From NCBI GenBank assembly GCA_030827125.1, contig JAURFD010000011.1, positions 1 to 64,000 of the forward strand: a DNA stretch of 64,000 nt, in the 5' to 3' direction. Within the stretch, counting starts at the first letter, position 1. The number at the start of each line of letters is the position of its first letter. The notes under the pieces were generated by a model that was not told the origin of the DNA, searched no databases, and saw only the letters and a list, made by a program, of their open reading frames with translations. Positions 32,792 through 43,360 of the stretch are shown one piece after another. The stretch is from Candidatus Nanopelagicales bacterium (GTDB taxonomy: Bacteria > Actinomycetota > Actinomycetes > S36-B12). The position numbers and the translations under genes were made by a program.

Positions 32792-34456
32792 TCAAAACGC
32801 CCCCTCGAGGCCCCACACGGGCTCGTCGGAGGTCGTGACGGCGCCGTCCTCCCCCACGATGACAAACCGGTCAAAACCCCGGGTGAACCACCGATCATGG
32901 GTCACCGCCAGCACCGTCCCGGTGAACTGCTCCAGGGCCCCCTCGAGCGCCTCAGCGCTCTCTAGATCAAGGTTGTCCGTGGGCTCGTCCAGGCACAGCA
33001 GTGTGGCTCCGGACAACTCCAGCAACAGGATCTGGAAGCGGGCCTGCTGACCCCCTGACAGGGTCGAGAAGGGGCGCTCGGCCGCTCCGGCCAACCCATA
33101 CCGATCCAGAGCGCGACTCGCAGGTTCGCGCCCCATCCCGGCTCGGTCGCCGTCGCCCCGATGCAGGATCTCCAGCAGGGTGCGGCCGGCGAGATCCGGA
33201 CGAGTGTGCGTCTGGGCGAACCATCCGGCGCGAACCCGGGAGCCGAGCCGCGCGATCCCAGTGTGGGCGACCGGAGCGATGGGGACATCGCCCAGGGGCG
33301 GGAGATCGGGATCGGTGCCCCCCAGCGCAAGCAGCCTGAGCAGGTGCGACTTGCCGGCGCCGTTGCGCCCGAGGATGCCGACCCGCTCACCGAACCAGAC
33401 CTCGAGGTCGAAGGGGTCGGTTAATCCGGTGAGGGCAAGGTTTTCGCAGATCACCGCGCGCTTCGCCGTACGTCCGCCCCCAAGCCGCATCTTCAGCGAC
33501 TGGCGCAGCGGGATCGCCTGCGGCGGGCCCGCCTCCTCGAACATTCGTAGACGCGTCTGCGCGGCCTGATAGCGAGATGCCAGGCCATCGTTGTAGGCGG
33601 CCTTCGTTTTGTACATCTGCACGAGGTCCTTGAGTTTGCGATGCTCCTCGTCCCAGCGTCTGCGCAGCTCTTCCAGCCGGCTAAAACGATCGGCGCGAGC
33701 ATCGGCATAGGTCGAGAAGCGACCGCCGTGCACCCAGACCGAGTTCCCCGCCGCGCCGAGTTCGACGGTGATGATGGAGTTCGCGGCGTTGTCGAGCAGT
33801 TCACGATCGTGGCTAACGAGCAGCACGGTCTTGGGGGTGTCTCGCAGTTGCTGCTCAAGCCATACCTTGGCAGGTACGTCGAGGAAGTTGTCGGGCTCGT
33901 CAAGGAGCAGTACCTCGTCAGGACCGCGTAGCAAGGCTTCGAGGACCAAACGCTTGCGCTCTCCACCGGAGAGCGTCTCGGCGTCGCGGTACCGGACGGA
34001 TTCGAAAGGCAACCCGAGAGCGGCAGTACACACGACATCCCACTGCACCTCCGCCTCGTACCCGCCCGCGTCCGCATAGTCCGCAAGGGCATGCGCGTAG
34101 CGCATGTGCACGGCCTCGTCATCGGTGTCCATCAGATCAAGCTCACACGCGTCGACCAGCGCGGCGGCTTCCTGCAAGGCCGGGGAGGCGGTCGATAGGA
34201 GCAACCCCCGTACGTCGAGACCAAGACCCTGGCCGACGAACTGACGCATGACCCCGACACCCCCGGTGGTCACCACACTGCCCTGGTCAGGTGCGAGATC
34301 GCCGGCCATCATGCGCAGCAACGTCGTCTTGCCTGCGCCGTTCGCGCCGATGAGCGCTGCGGTGGTGCCCTCTCCGACGCGGAAGGAGACATCGTCGAGG
34401 AGCACGCGCCCGTCAGGCAGGGAGTAGGTCACGTGCTGGACGTCGATATGCCCCAT
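32792..34456 (-). CDS. ABC-F family ATP-binding protein
   Basis: Two ABC domains: LIGANGAGKTTLLRMMAG / LSGGERKRLVLEALL and GRNGAGKSHLLRLLALGG / LSGGQQARFQILLLEL; basic linker (RLEELRRRWDEEHRKLKDLVQMYKTKAAYND). ATG overlaps the truA stop (TGATG). Confidence 0.93.
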   Translation of the reverse strand: MGHIDVQHVTYSLPDGRVLLDDVSFRVGEGTTAALIGANGAGKTTLLRMMAGDLAPDQGSVVTTGGVGVMRQFVGQGLGLDVRGLLLSTASPALQEAAALVDACELDLMDTDDEAVHMRYAHALADYADAGGYEAEVQWDVVCTAALGLPFESVRYRDAETLSGGERKRLVLEALLRGPDEVLLLDEPDNFLDVPAKVWLEQQLRDTPKTVLLVSHDRELLDNAANSIITVELGAAGNSVWVHGGRFSTYADARADRFSRLEELRRRWDEEHRKLKDLVQMYKTKAAYNDGLASRYQAAQTRLRMFEEAGPPQAIPLRQSLKMRLGGGRTAKRAVICENLALTGLTDPFDLEVWFGERVGILGRNGAGKSHLLRLLALGGTDPDLPPLGDVPIAPVAHTGIARLGSRVRAGWFAQTHTRPDLAGRTLLEILHRGDGDRAGMGREPASRALDRYGLAGAAERPFSTLSGGQQARFQILLLELSGATLLCLDEPTDNLDLESAEALEGALEQFTGTVLAVTHDRWFTRGFDRFVIVGEDGAVTTSDEPVWGLEGAF

Positions 34457-35313
34457 CAGGTGTCCCGTCGCACTCGGGTGCGCTGCTGCCGCTCGGCCCA
34501 CTCCTCCGGTGGTGGGTAGCCGACCTGCTCCAGGACAAGGGGATAGGCCGGCATCACGGTCACGCCCGAGTCCTTGACACCGGAGTGCAGCACCTGCCCC
34601 GGCCAGTCAACGGTCCTGCGCCCATCCCCGACGGGGAGCAGGGCGCCGACCAGCGAACGCACCATCGAGTGGCAGAAGGCGTCGGCCTGGATGTCCATGA
34701 CCGCGAGCCCAGCCTCATCGCGATACCACCGCAGGCGCTCGAGACCGCGCACCGTGGTGGCGAACTCACGTTGCTTGCAGAACGGCGCGAAGTCATGTTC
34801 GCCATGCAGGGGCTCCGCGGCCTCGTTCATCCGGTCAACGTCTAGCCATCGCGGCCACGGCAGTACGAGGTGGCGTGCCAACGGATCAGGTCCCACTCCC
34901 CCATCGCAGACACGGTAGGAATATCGCCGCCACAGGGCCGAGAAGCGCGCATCGAACTGTGGCGATACCTCTTCCATGCGGAGGATCCGCAGGTCAGCGG
35001 GCAGGGCGCGATTGATGCGGCGCACGTCGATGTCGGTGGTGGCGGCCATCGGAGCATCGACATGGGCTACCTGGCCGCGTGCGTGCACCCCCGCATCCGT
35101 GCGGCCGGCGCACTGCACCGGCATCGGCACGCCGTACAGATGCCCGAGGACACGCTCCAACTCACCCTGCACCGTGCGCAGTCCGGCAGCCTGCGGTTGC
35201 GCGGCCCAGCCATGGAAGTCACGACCGTCGTAGGCGATGTCGAGGCGCAGACGAAACAGCCCGTCACCGGAGGATCCGGCGACGGGCTGAGTCGATGACG
35301 ATGCGTCGGTCAG
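34456..35313 (-). CDS. truA: tRNA pseudouridine(38-40) synthase TruA; proposed CTG start
   Basis: Upstream of the tracked GTG (35172), in frame: ...[39 protein letters not shown], the canonical TruA N-terminus; catalytic GRTDAGVHA downstream. No ATG/GTG/TTG between the in-frame stop (35352-35350) and GTG 35172. Confidence 0.9.
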   Translation of the reverse strand: MTDASSSTQPVAGSSGDGLFRLRLDIAYDGRDFHGWAAQPQAAGLRTVQGELERVLGHLYGVPMPVQCAGRTDAGVHARGQVAHVDAPMAATTDIDVRRINRALPADLRILRMEEVSPQFDARFSALWRRYSYRVCDGGVGPDPLARHLVLPWPRWLDVDRMNEAAEPLHGEHDFAPFCKQREFATTVRGLERLRWYRDEAGLAVMDIQADAFCHSMVRSLVGALLPVGDGRRTVDWPGQVLHSGVKDSGVTVMPAYPLVLEQVGYPPPEEWAERQQRTRVRRDT

Positions 35314-35963
35314 GACTCGTCCTTCTTGTCCGTCTCGGCCGTATCCGCGTCAGTCTCACCGTCGGCGTCAGTCTCACCGTCGGCCATGACATCGGCGTCA
35401 GCCTCGACATCGGCGTCAGCGGCGGCCTCAACCTCAGCCGCCTCTTCCGGAGTATCTCCGGCAGCCTCCGCGGCAACTTCCGCCTCATCGGCGACAACCT
35501 CGGCGGCCGCCGTCTCCTCAGCGGCCGGGGCCGCAGGCGCGGCGGCAGCCTTCTCCTTGGCCGCGCGCTTGGTGGCACCGGTGGCCTCAGCGACGACCTG
35601 CTCGGCAAGCGGTTCCACAAGCTCGATGACCACCATGGGCGCGTTGTCGCCCTTGCGCGGGCCGAGCTTGACGATGCGGGTGTAGCCACCGTGGCGGTTC
35701 TCGTAGCGCGGCCCGATCTCGGTGAAGAGAACGTGCACGACACCCTTGTCGCGCACAACGGTGAGGACACGGCGACGGGCGGCGAGGTCACCGCGCTTGG
35801 CGAAGGTGATCAGGCGCTCCGCGAGGGGACGCAGGCGCTTGGCCTTGGCCTCCGTCGTGGTGATGCGGCCGTGCTCGAACAGCGCCGTCGCCAGATTGGC
35901 GAGCATGAGGCGCTCGTGGGCGGGACCGCCACCCAGGCGGGCACCTTTAGTAGGCGTAGGCAT
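35310..35963 (-). CDS. rplQ: 50S ribosomal protein L17 with long acidic/Ala-rich C-terminal extension
   Basis: [52 protein letters not shown] core, then ...[36 protein letters not shown]. Confidence 0.96.
   Translation of the reverse strand: MPTPTKGARLGGGPAHERLMLANLATALFEHGRITTTEAKAKRLRPLAERLITFAKRGDLAARRRVLTVVRDKGVVHVLFTEIGPRYENRHGGYTRIVKLGPRKGDNAPMVVIELVEPLAEQVVAEATGATKRAAKEKAAAAPAAPAAEETAAAEVVADEAEVAAEAAGDTPEEAAEVEAAADADVEADADVMADGETDADGETDADTAETDKKDES
35347..35382. repeat. Perfect 18-bp tandem duplication inside rplQ
   Basis: gcgtcagtctcaccgtcg at 35347-35364 and 35365-35382; encodes a 6-aa repeat (DGETDA) in L17. Confidence 0.93.
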
Positions 35964-35994
35964 GATGAAAGAACTCCTTGTTCGGGTGGCGTGG

Positions 35995-37017
35995 TTAGAG
36001 CTGCTCGTCCTCGACCAGGTCCAGGTCCTCGTCGTCGTCTTCATCGCTGAAGTACACGGCGGCACCGGGGTCGAATCCGGGCGGGCTGTCCTTGAGCGCC
36101 AGTCCGAGGCCGACCAGCTTGACCTTGACCTCGTCGATGGACTTGGCGCCGAAGTTGCGGATGTCGAGCAGGTCCGCCTCAGAACGGCCGATGAGTTCAC
36201 CCACGGTGTGGATGCCCTCGCGCTTGAGGCAGTTGTACGAGCGGACGGTGAGGTCCAGCTGCTCGATGGGGGTCGACAGCTGCTCCGCGACGAACGCGTC
36301 CGCCGGTGAGGGGCCGATGTCGATGCCCTCAGCATCGACGTTGAGCTCACGGGCCAGGCCGAAGAGTTCAACGAGCGTCTTGCCGGCTGACGCCACAGCA
36401 TCGCGCGGCAGCATGCACGGCTTGGTCTCGACGTCGATGACGAGCTTGTCGAAGTCCGTGCGCTGCTCGACGCGGGTCGCCTCGACCTTGTAGGTGACCT
36501 TGAGCACGGGCGAGTAGATCGAGTCGACCGGGATCCGGCCGATCTCCTGTCCCGGCTGCTTGTTAAGAGCGGCCGACACGTATCCCCGGCCACGCTCGAC
36601 CACGAACTCCATCTCCAACTTGCCCTTGTCGTTCAAGGTGGCGATGTGCAGATCGGGGTTGTGGATCTCGACACCCGCGGGGGGCGCAATATCAGCCGCG
36701 ACGACCGGTCCAGGGCCCTGCTTGCGCAGGTACATGACAACCGGCTCGTCATGATCAGACGACACGACGAGTTGCTTGATGTTGAGGATGAGCTCGGTGA
36801 CGTCCTCCTTCACCCCCGGGATGGTGGTGAACTCGTGGAGGACACCGTCGATACGGATGCTGGTAACCGCAGCACCGGGAATCGACGACAGGAGCGTGCG
36901 GCGCATGGAGTTGCCCAGGGTGTAACCGAATCCGGGCTCTAGGGGCTCGAGGACGAACCGCGAGCGGAACTCGCTAATCGGTTCCTCGGTGAGAATGGGG
37001 CGCTGCGTGATGAGCAC
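35995..37017 (-). CDS. rpoA: DNA-directed RNA polymerase subunit alpha
   Basis: [56 protein letters not shown]; alpha-[33 protein letters not shown]. Confidence 0.98.
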   Translation of the reverse strand: MLITQRPILTEEPISEFRSRFVLEPLEPGFGYTLGNSMRRTLLSSIPGAAVTSIRIDGVLHEFTTIPGVKEDVTELILNIKQLVVSSDHDEPVVMYLRKQGPGPVVAADIAPPAGVEIHNPDLHIATLNDKGKLEMEFVVERGRGYVSAALNKQPGQEIGRIPVDSIYSPVLKVTYKVEATRVEQRTDFDKLVIDVETKPCMLPRDAVASAGKTLVELFGLARELNVDAEGIDIGPSPADAFVAEQLSTPIEQLDLTVRSYNCLKREGIHTVGELIGRSEADLLDIRNFGAKSIDEVKVKLVGLGLALKDSPPGFDPGAAVYFSDEDDDEDLDLVEDEQL

Positions 37018-37084
37018 GTGCTGTCCTTTCGGCGACGACCGCTATATGACGTCGGGTTTAGGTGTGGACTACTAGGAAAAAGGA

Positions 37085-37711
37085 CTACTTGGAGTAGAGC
37101 TCGACGATCAACTGCTCCTGGACCGGGGTGTCGATGACCTGGCGCGAGGGCAGCGAGTGCACGAGGATGCGCATCTTGGAGGGGATGACCTCCAGCCACG
37201 GGGGCACCGGACGCTCACCGATCTCGGCATGGGCGACAACGAAGGGTGTCATCTCACGCGAGCCAGGACGGACCTCAATGATGTCGTTCGCCTGCACGCG
37301 GTACGACGGAATGTCGACCTTGTGGCCATTCACGGTGAAGTGGCCGTGCGTCACCAGCTGGCGCGCCATGTCGCGGGACTTGGCGAAGCCGGCACGATAG
37401 ACGACGTTGTCCAGGCGGGACTCCAGGATGCGCATCAGGTTGTCACCGGTCTTGCCGGTGCGCCGGTGCGCCTCCTCGTAGTAGTTGCGGAACTGCTTCT
37501 CGAGGACGCCGTAGATCCGGGTCGCCTTCTGCTTCTCGCGCAACTGCAACAGGTACTCGCTGTCCTTGGATCGACCGCGGCCGTGCTGACCGGGCGGGTA
37601 GGGACGCTTCTCGAAGGGGCACTTGGGGGACTCGCACTTGGCGCCCTTGAGGAAGAGCTTGGTCTTCTCACGGCGACAGCGCTTGCAGTCCGCGTCGGTA
37701 TAACGAGCCAT
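37085..37711 (-). CDS. rpsD: 30S ribosomal protein S4
   Basis: [47 protein letters not shown] (Cys-containing form). Confidence 0.98.
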   Translation of the reverse strand: MARYTDADCKRCRREKTKLFLKGAKCESPKCPFEKRPYPPGQHGRGRSKDSEYLLQLREKQKATRIYGVLEKQFRNYYEEAHRRTGKTGDNLMRILESRLDNVVYRAGFAKSRDMARQLVTHGHFTVNGHKVDIPSYRVQANDIIEVRPGSREMTPFVVAHAEIGERPVPPWLEVIPSKMRILVHSLPSRQVIDTPVQEQLIVELYSK

Positions 37712-37731
37712 GGTGTGTCAGTTCTCCGTTC

Positions 37732-38139
37732 TCAGACGCGGCGGCGCTTGGGTGGGCGGCACCCATTGAAGGGGACCGGGGTGACGTCCTGGATGGAGCC
37801 CACTTCAAGGCCCGTGGCCTGGAGCGAGCGGATGGCGGTCTCGCGGCCGGAACCGGGACCCTTGACGAACACGTCGACCTTGCGCATGCCGTGCTCCATG
37901 GCACGACGCGCAGCGGCCTCGGCGGCCAACTGCGCCGCGAACGGCGTCGACTTGCGGCTGCCCTTGAACCCGACCTGACCGGAGCTCGACCAGGCGACGA
38001 CGGCGCCGTTCGGGTCGGTGATGGACACGATCGTGTTGTTGAACGTGCTCTTGATGTGAGCTTGCCCGTGGGCGATGTTCTTCTTTTCCTTGCGGCGCAC
38101 CTTCTTGGCGCCGGCCTTGCTACCACTCTTGGGAGGCAT
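37732..38139 (-). CDS. rpsK: 30S ribosomal protein S11
   Basis: [53 protein letters not shown]. Confidence 0.98.
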   Translation of the reverse strand: MPPKSGSKAGAKKVRRKEKKNIAHGQAHIKSTFNNTIVSITDPNGAVVAWSSSGQVGFKGSRKSTPFAAQLAAEAAARRAMEHGMRKVDVFVKGPGSGRETAIRSLQATGLEVGSIQDVTPVPFNGCRPPKRRRV

Positions 38140-38207
38140 ATGTCCTTCGTTCTCCTGAGGTCATCGGTCCGCTGGTCCGGAAGTTTCCGGCGCAGACCCG
38201 CGGACTA

Positions 38208-38585
38208 CTACTTGCCGGCCTTCTTCTTGCCGGCGACGGTCTTGCGGGGACCCTTGCGGGTGCGTGCATTGGTGTGCGTGCGCTGACCGTGCACGGGCAG
38301 ACCACGGCGGTGCCGGATGCCCTGGTAGCAGCCGATCTCGATCTTGCGGCGGATATCGCCGGCAACCTCACGACGCAGGTCACCCTCGACCTGCAGGTTC
38401 GCCTCGATCCAGTCGCGCAGGGCAACTGCCTGCTCATCGGTCAGATCGCGGGCGCGCAGGTCCGGGCTGATGCCGGTGGCCTCGAGGGCCTGAGCGGCGC
38501 GGGTGCGTCCTACGCCGTAGATGTAGGTGAGCGCAACCGCCATCCGCTTGTCGCGGGGCAGGTCAACGCCAACGATGCGTGCCAT
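38208..38585 (-). CDS. rpsM: 30S ribosomal protein S13
   Basis: [48 protein letters not shown]...[14 protein letters not shown]. Confidence 0.98.
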   Translation of the reverse strand: MARIVGVDLPRDKRMAVALTYIYGVGRTRAAQALEATGISPDLRARDLTDEQAVALRDWIEANLQVEGDLRREVAGDIRRKIEIGCYQGIRHRRGLPVHGQRTHTNARTRKGPRKTVAGKKKAGK

Positions 38586-38791
38586 GGGTGTCCTCTTCTT
38601 GTCCTCGTTGCCCAAGGTGTGGTGCGGTACCGGTCCCACCACCCGGGGTGGGTCCTCGGCCTTGAGTCCGAGGGTGGCGTCCCGCGGTCTGCACGAGGCT
38701 GCCGCGGGGGTCGGGTATCGCAGTCCACGAATCGGTTGATCCGTGGTGTGCGTGGTCCGGTTGTCTCTCCGTCGCACGCGTGCGTCAGGAG

Positions 38792-38905
38792 TTAACCCTG
38801 ACGCTGCTTGTGTCGAACGTTGTCGCAGATCACCATGACGCGGCCGTGGCGACGGATCACCTTGCACTTGTCACAGATGGGCTTAACGCTGGGCTTAACC
38901 TTCAC
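38792..38905 (-). CDS. rpmJ: 50S ribosomal protein L36 (zinc-ligand form)
   Basis: Below the ORF-track size cutoff. GTG start: [37 protein letters not shown]. Confidence 0.97.
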   Translation of the reverse strand: MKVKPSVKPICDKCKVIRRHGRVMVICDNVRHKQRQG

Positions 38906-38917
38906 CGGAATCTCACC

Positions 38918-39139
38918 TCACTTGTACCTGTAGACGATGCGACCCCGGGTTAGGTCGTAGGGCGACAACTCCACGACGACACGATCGTCGGGAAGGATTC
39001 GGATGTAGTGCATCCGCATCTTTCCGCTGATGTGCGCCAGAACCTTGTGTCCGTTGTCGAGTTCAACGCGGAACATGGCGTTGGGCAGCGACTCGGTGAT
39101 CGTGCCCTCAAGCTCGATCGCGCCGTCCTTTTTGGCCAT
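38918..39139 (-). CDS. infA: Translation initiation factor IF-1
   Basis: [73 protein letters not shown]. Confidence 0.98.
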   Translation of the reverse strand: MAKKDGAIELEGTITESLPNAMFRVELDNGHKVLAHISGKMRMHYIRILPDDRVVVELSPYDLTRGRIVYRYK

Positions 39140-39303
39140 GTTCGACGTCTTCCCTTCCCTTTGGACTCCACGCGCGCGCACGACCCCACCAGCAAAAAAT
39201 CGGCGGGGTGCGGACGAACGGGAGAGCCCGATGATCAGCCCGTCAAGTGTACGCGCGGGGAGCCGATCAACCTAATCGCCCCCTACCGCCCGCATAACGG
39301 ACG

Positions 39304-40089
39304 CTAGAGCCGGACGTCATCCAGCGCGGTGAGCACCCAGGGTCCGTCCTCGGTGACCGCCACGGTGTGCTCCCAGTGCGCCGCCATGCTGCCGTCGCTG
39401 GCCACCACGGTCCAGTCGTCGTCGAGCACCTGGACCTCCGGGGAGCCCAGGATCACCATGGGCTCGACCGCTAGGGCCATGCCGGGTACCAACCGCGGCC
39501 CCTTGCCGGGCTTGCCGTAGTTCGGCACGGCCGGATCCATGTGCATGCTCGAACCGATGCCGTGCCCGACGTACTCCTCCACGATGCCGAAGTGGGGGCC
39601 GGCTTCGCGCACGACCGTCTCGACCGCGTGACCGATGTCCGAAAGGCGCCCGCCGGGCCGTGCTGCTGCCAGACCGGCCCAGAGGGCGCGCTCCGTGACA
39701 TGACTGAGTTCAGCGATATCGGCAGGCACCTCCCCCACCAGAATGCTGATCGCCGCATCCCCATGCCACCCGTCAACGATGGCGCCACAGTCGATGGAGA
39801 CGACGTCACCGAGGCCGATGCGTCGCTCACCGGGGATGCCGTGGACGACCTCGTCGTTGACGGACACGCAGATGTGGGCCGGGAACCCGTGATAGCCGAG
39901 GAAGGATGGGGTGGCTCCTGCGTCACGGATGCTGGCCGCGGCAATGTCGTCCAACTCGGCGGTGCTCACGCCCTCGCGCACGGCTGCGGCAACGCAGTGG
40001 AGGGTTTGCGCGACCACCAGGCCCGCGGCACGCATGACGTGCAATTGATCGATGGACTTGACCTCAATGCGGTCCCGGCCGCGGAACAT
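39304..40089 (-). CDS. map: Type I methionine aminopeptidase
   Basis: MFRGRDRIEVKSIDQLHVMRAAGLVVAQTL, SIDCGAIVDGWHGDAAIS, EYVGHGIGSSMHMDPAVPNYG. Confidence 0.97.
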   Translation of the reverse strand: MFRGRDRIEVKSIDQLHVMRAAGLVVAQTLHCVAAAVREGVSTAELDDIAAASIRDAGATPSFLGYHGFPAHICVSVNDEVVHGIPGERRIGLGDVVSIDCGAIVDGWHGDAAISILVGEVPADIAELSHVTERALWAGLAAARPGGRLSDIGHAVETVVREAGPHFGIVEEYVGHGIGSSMHMDPAVPNYGKPGKGPRLVPGMALAVEPMVILGSPEVQVLDDDWTVVASDGSMAAHWEHTVAVTEDGPWVLTALDDVRL

Positions 40090-40090
40090 C

Positions 40091-40654
40091 TCAGGCGCCG
40101 ATAGCGGTGAGGATGCGCGCGGTGACCTCGTCGACCTCACCCATCCCGTCGACCTGGACCAGCACCCCGCGCTCGGCGTAGACGGCGATGAGCGGCGCGG
40201 TCTGGTCGGCATAAACCTCCAGGCGACGGCGGATCACCTCCGCTGTGTCGTCAGCCCGGTCCTGCTCCTCTGCGCGCTTGAGCAGGCGGTCTACGACCAC
40301 GTCCGTGTCGACCGTGAGTTCGATGGCCCGATCGACATGCAGTCCGTCAGCGAGCAGCATCATGTCGAGTTCGTTGACCTGCTCAAGCGTGCGCGGATAG
40401 CCGTCGAGGAGGAAGCCCGGTCGGCAGTCGTCCTGGCTAATACGGTCACGCACCATCGCGTTAGTCACCGAGTCAGGCACGTACTCGCCGGCGTCCATGT
40501 ATCGCTGGGCCTCACGCCCAAGGTCGGTTCCCGCGCTGACGTTGGCGCGGAAGATGTCACCCGTCGAGATGTGCGGCACGCCCAGCGCAGCGGCGACCAC
40601 AACAGCCTGAGTCCCCTTGCCCGCCCCCGGAGGTCCCATGATGACGAGCCTCAT
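40091..40654 (-). CDS. adk: Adenylate kinase
   Basis: MRLVIMGPPGAGKGTQAVVVAAALGVPHISTGDIFRANV, GFLLDGYPRTLEQ. Confidence 0.97.
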   Translation of the reverse strand: MRLVIMGPPGAGKGTQAVVVAAALGVPHISTGDIFRANVSAGTDLGREAQRYMDAGEYVPDSVTNAMVRDRISQDDCRPGFLLDGYPRTLEQVNELDMMLLADGLHVDRAIELTVDTDVVVDRLLKRAEEQDRADDTAEVIRRRLEVYADQTAPLIAVYAERGVLVQVDGMGEVDEVTARILTAIGA

Positions 40655-41952
40655 TAGCGCAAGAACCCTTCGTAGTTGCGCTGCTGGAGTTGCGAGTCAA
40701 TCTGCTTGACCGTGTCGAGGCCCACGCCCACCACGATGAGCAGGCTGATGCCGCCGAAGACGAACTGATCACCGATGCCGAGCAGGTTAAAGGCAAAGAC
40801 CGGCAGGACGGCGATCAGGCCGAGGTAGACCGATCCGGGTGCGGTCAGGCGATTAAGCACATAGGCGAGGTACTCAGCGGTGGGCTTGCCCGCGCGAATG
40901 CCGGGAATGAAGCCGCCGTACTTCTTCATGTTGTCCGCGACGTCGACCGGATTAAAGGTGATCGAGACGTAGAAGTAGGTGAAGAAGACCGTGAGGGTGA
41001 AGAACAGCAGGAGGTACCAGGTGGAGGTGCCTGTCGACAGGTTGGTGGCGATCCACTGGGCCCAGTCGGCCTGGCTGCCGGTCAGCTGGACGAGCAGCGT
41101 CGGCAGGAAGAGCAGAGACGAGGCGAAGATGACCGGGATGACGCCGGCCATGTTCACCTTGAGCGGGATGTAGGTCGAGGTCCCGCCGTACATCTTGCGG
41201 CCCACCATCCGCTTGGCGTACTGGACCGGGATTCGCCGCTGGCCCTGCTCGACGAAGACGACCAGGGTCAAGATGACCAGCGCCACCGCGAAGGTGAGGA
41301 TGAGCTGGAAGGTGCCCCGGGTCACGAACACGTTGATGAACTGAGCCGGGATCGACGCGATGATCGAGGTGAAGATGAGCAGGGACATACCGTTGCCCAC
41401 GCCACGTTCGGTGATGAGCTCGCCCAGCCACATGATCACGGCGGTACCAGCCGTCATCACGATGACCATGGTGATGATGACGAGCGCGTTCTGGTTGGGG
41501 ATCAGCTCCTCGTTACAGCCGCTGAAGAGCTGACCCGGGGTACGCGCGAGCGACAAGATGGCCGTCGACTGAAGGATGGCCAGACCGATGGTGAGGTAGC
41601 GCGTGTACTGCGTGATCTTGGCCTGGCCGGACTGGCCTTCCTTCTTCAGCATTTCCAGTCGCGGGATAACCACCGTGAGCAACTGAATGATGATGCTCGA
41701 GGTGATGTACGGCATGATGCCGAGCGCGAAGACGGACAACTGCAGCAGCGCGCCACCGCTGAAGAGGTTGATGACCGCGTAGACCGAGTTGTCCGAGGTC
41801 TGGTCGATGCATCGCTGAATCGCCGAGTAGTCCACGCCCGGAGTCGGGACCACTGATCCGATCCGGAAGATGGTGATCATCCCCAGCGTGAAGAGCAGCT
41901 TCTTGCGCAGGTCCGGGGTCCGGAATGCTGCGACGAAAGCGCTGAGGTGCAC
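40654..41952 (-). CDS. secY: Protein translocase subunit SecY
   Basis: LRKKLLFTLGMITIFRIGSVVPTPGVDY...PTAEYLAYVLNRLTAPGSVYLGLIAVLP; about 10 TM segments. Confidence 0.97.
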   Translation of the reverse strand: MHLSAFVAAFRTPDLRKKLLFTLGMITIFRIGSVVPTPGVDYSAIQRCIDQTSDNSVYAVINLFSGGALLQLSVFALGIMPYITSSIIIQLLTVVIPRLEMLKKEGQSGQAKITQYTRYLTIGLAILQSTAILSLARTPGQLFSGCNEELIPNQNALVIITMVIVMTAGTAVIMWLGELITERGVGNGMSLLIFTSIIASIPAQFINVFVTRGTFQLILTFAVALVILTLVVFVEQGQRRIPVQYAKRMVGRKMYGGTSTYIPLKVNMAGVIPVIFASSLLFLPTLLVQLTGSQADWAQWIATNLSTGTSTWYLLLFFTLTVFFTYFYVSITFNPVDVADNMKKYGGFIPGIRAGKPTAEYLAYVLNRLTAPGSVYLGLIAVLPVFAFNLLGIGDQFVFGGISLLIVVGVGLDTVKQIDSQLQQRNYEGFLR

Positions 41953-42046
41953 GCCATACCTCCTGGGCGGATCCGCACGCGGATCGCTCGATCGTGGACA
42001 TTGTCGGCTGTAGGAGCCTCGCAGGAGCCTAACGCAGGCCCCCGAT

Positions 42047-42095
42047 GGGACTCCCGCCGCGACCCTGGGAGTCCCCTGGGCCTCGTCCGGGGACT
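42047..42095 (-). promoter_or_regulatory. rplO-secY intercistronic competing hairpins
   Basis: GGGACTCCC (42047-42055) pairs with GGGAGTCCC (42067-42075); AGTCCCC (42070-42076) can instead pair with GGGGACT (42089-42095). Confidence 0.6.
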
Positions 42096-42534
42096 AAACC
42101 TTCTCGATGCTCCCGCCCGCGGCGGCGATCTTGCTCTGCGCCGAGGCCGAGTAGGCATTCGCCTGGACCCGGACCGCCACGGAGATATCACCCTGACCCA
42201 GCACCTTGACCGGCTGGCCCTTGCGGACGGCGCCGGCTGAGACCAGATCGGCGATGCTCACGGCGCCGCCCTCGGGGAACAACTTCTGCAACGTGGCGAC
42301 GTTCACGACCTGGAAGGTCACCTCGTTGGGGTTGGTGAACCCCTTCAACTTCGGCAGACGCATGTGCAGCGGCATCTGGCCGCCCTCGAAGCTCGCCGGG
42401 ACGGTATTGCGGGCCTTGGTGCCTTTGGTGCCACGACCCGAGGTCTTGCCCTTGGAGGCCTCACCGCGACCCTTGCGGGTCTTGGGCGTCTTGGCGCCGG
42501 GCGCCGGGCGCAAGTGATGAACCTTGAGCGCCAT
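42094..42534 (-). CDS. rplO: 50S ribosomal protein L15
   Basis: [66 protein letters not shown]. Confidence 0.97.
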   Translation of the reverse strand: MALKVHHLRPAPGAKTPKTRKGRGEASKGKTSGRGTKGTKARNTVPASFEGGQMPLHMRLPKLKGFTNPNEVTFQVVNVATLQKLFPEGGAVSIADLVSAGAVRKGQPVKVLGQGDISVAVRVQANAYSASAQSKIAAAGGSIEKV

Positions 42535-42535
42535 G

Positions 42536-42721
42536 TCAGTCAACCTCCTCGACAGCAACCAGGTGCGAGACGGTGTTGATCATCCCGCGGATTTCCGGGC
42601 GGTCTTCCTTGACCACCGTGTCGCCGATGCGCTTGAGACCGAGCGAGCGCAACGTGTCGCGCTGGCCCTGGGTCCCACCGATGGGCGACTTCTTCTGCGT
42701 TACCTGGAGTCGGACGCTCAT
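42536..42721 (-). CDS. rpmD: 50S ribosomal protein L30
   Basis: [61 protein letters not shown]. Confidence 0.97.
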   Translation of the reverse strand: MSVRLQVTQKKSPIGGTQGQRDTLRSLGLKRIGDTVVKEDRPEIRGMINTVSHLVAVEEVD

Positions 42722-43335
42722 GACGCACCCGCCGCCCGTGCGCGAAGGAGCGCTGCCGGGGCAACGTCCTCGAGGGGCAGTCCGCGACGTGCCGCGACCT
42801 CTTCGGGTCGTTCGAGACCGCGAAGGGCAGCTACCGTCGCGTGAACGATATTGATGGCGTTGTCCGAGCCCAGGGACTTGGACAGGACATCGTGGACGCC
42901 CGCGCACTCAAGGACCGCGCGCACCGGGCCGCCGGCGATGACGCCGGTACCGGGAGCGGCGGGCCGCAGCATGACCACACCCGCGGCGGCCTCACCCGTG
43001 ATCGGATGGGGAATGGTGCCCTGGATGCGGGGAACCTTGAAGAAGTGCTTCTTGGCCTCCTCAACACCCTTGGCGATGGCGGCCGGCACCTCCTTAGCCT
43101 TGCCGTAGCCCACGCCGACGGTGCCGTCGCCATCGCCAACGACCACGAGGGCCGTGAAGCTGAAGCGGCGGCCACCCTTGACCACCTTGGCAACGCGGTT
43201 GATCGTGACGACGCGCTCGAGGAAGGCAGACTTCTCTTCGCGCGGGGCACGGTCACGTCGCTCGCGGCGGTCGCCGGAGCGACCTCCGCGGTCAGCGGTT
43301 GCGGAGCCGGTATTCCGGCGATCCGTTGTCGTCAT
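42718..43335 (-). CDS. rpsE: 30S ribosomal protein S5
   Basis: [57 protein letters not shown]. Confidence 0.98.
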   Translation of the reverse strand: MTTTDRRNTGSATADRGGRSGDRRERRDRAPREEKSAFLERVVTINRVAKVVKGGRRFSFTALVVVGDGDGTVGVGYGKAKEVPAAIAKGVEEAKKHFFKVPRIQGTIPHPITGEAAAGVVMLRPAAPGTGVIAGGPVRAVLECAGVHDVLSKSLGSDNAINIVHATVAALRGLERPEEVAARRGLPLEDVAPAALLRARAAGAS

Positions 43336-43360
43336 TAGTCTTCAACCTCTCCTGCAACCG

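Noticed and set aside
40690-41856. 388-aa plus-strand charged ORF (D/E/R/H rich)
   Set aside because: Exact complement of secY codons; the composition is a mirror of the hydrophobic codons.
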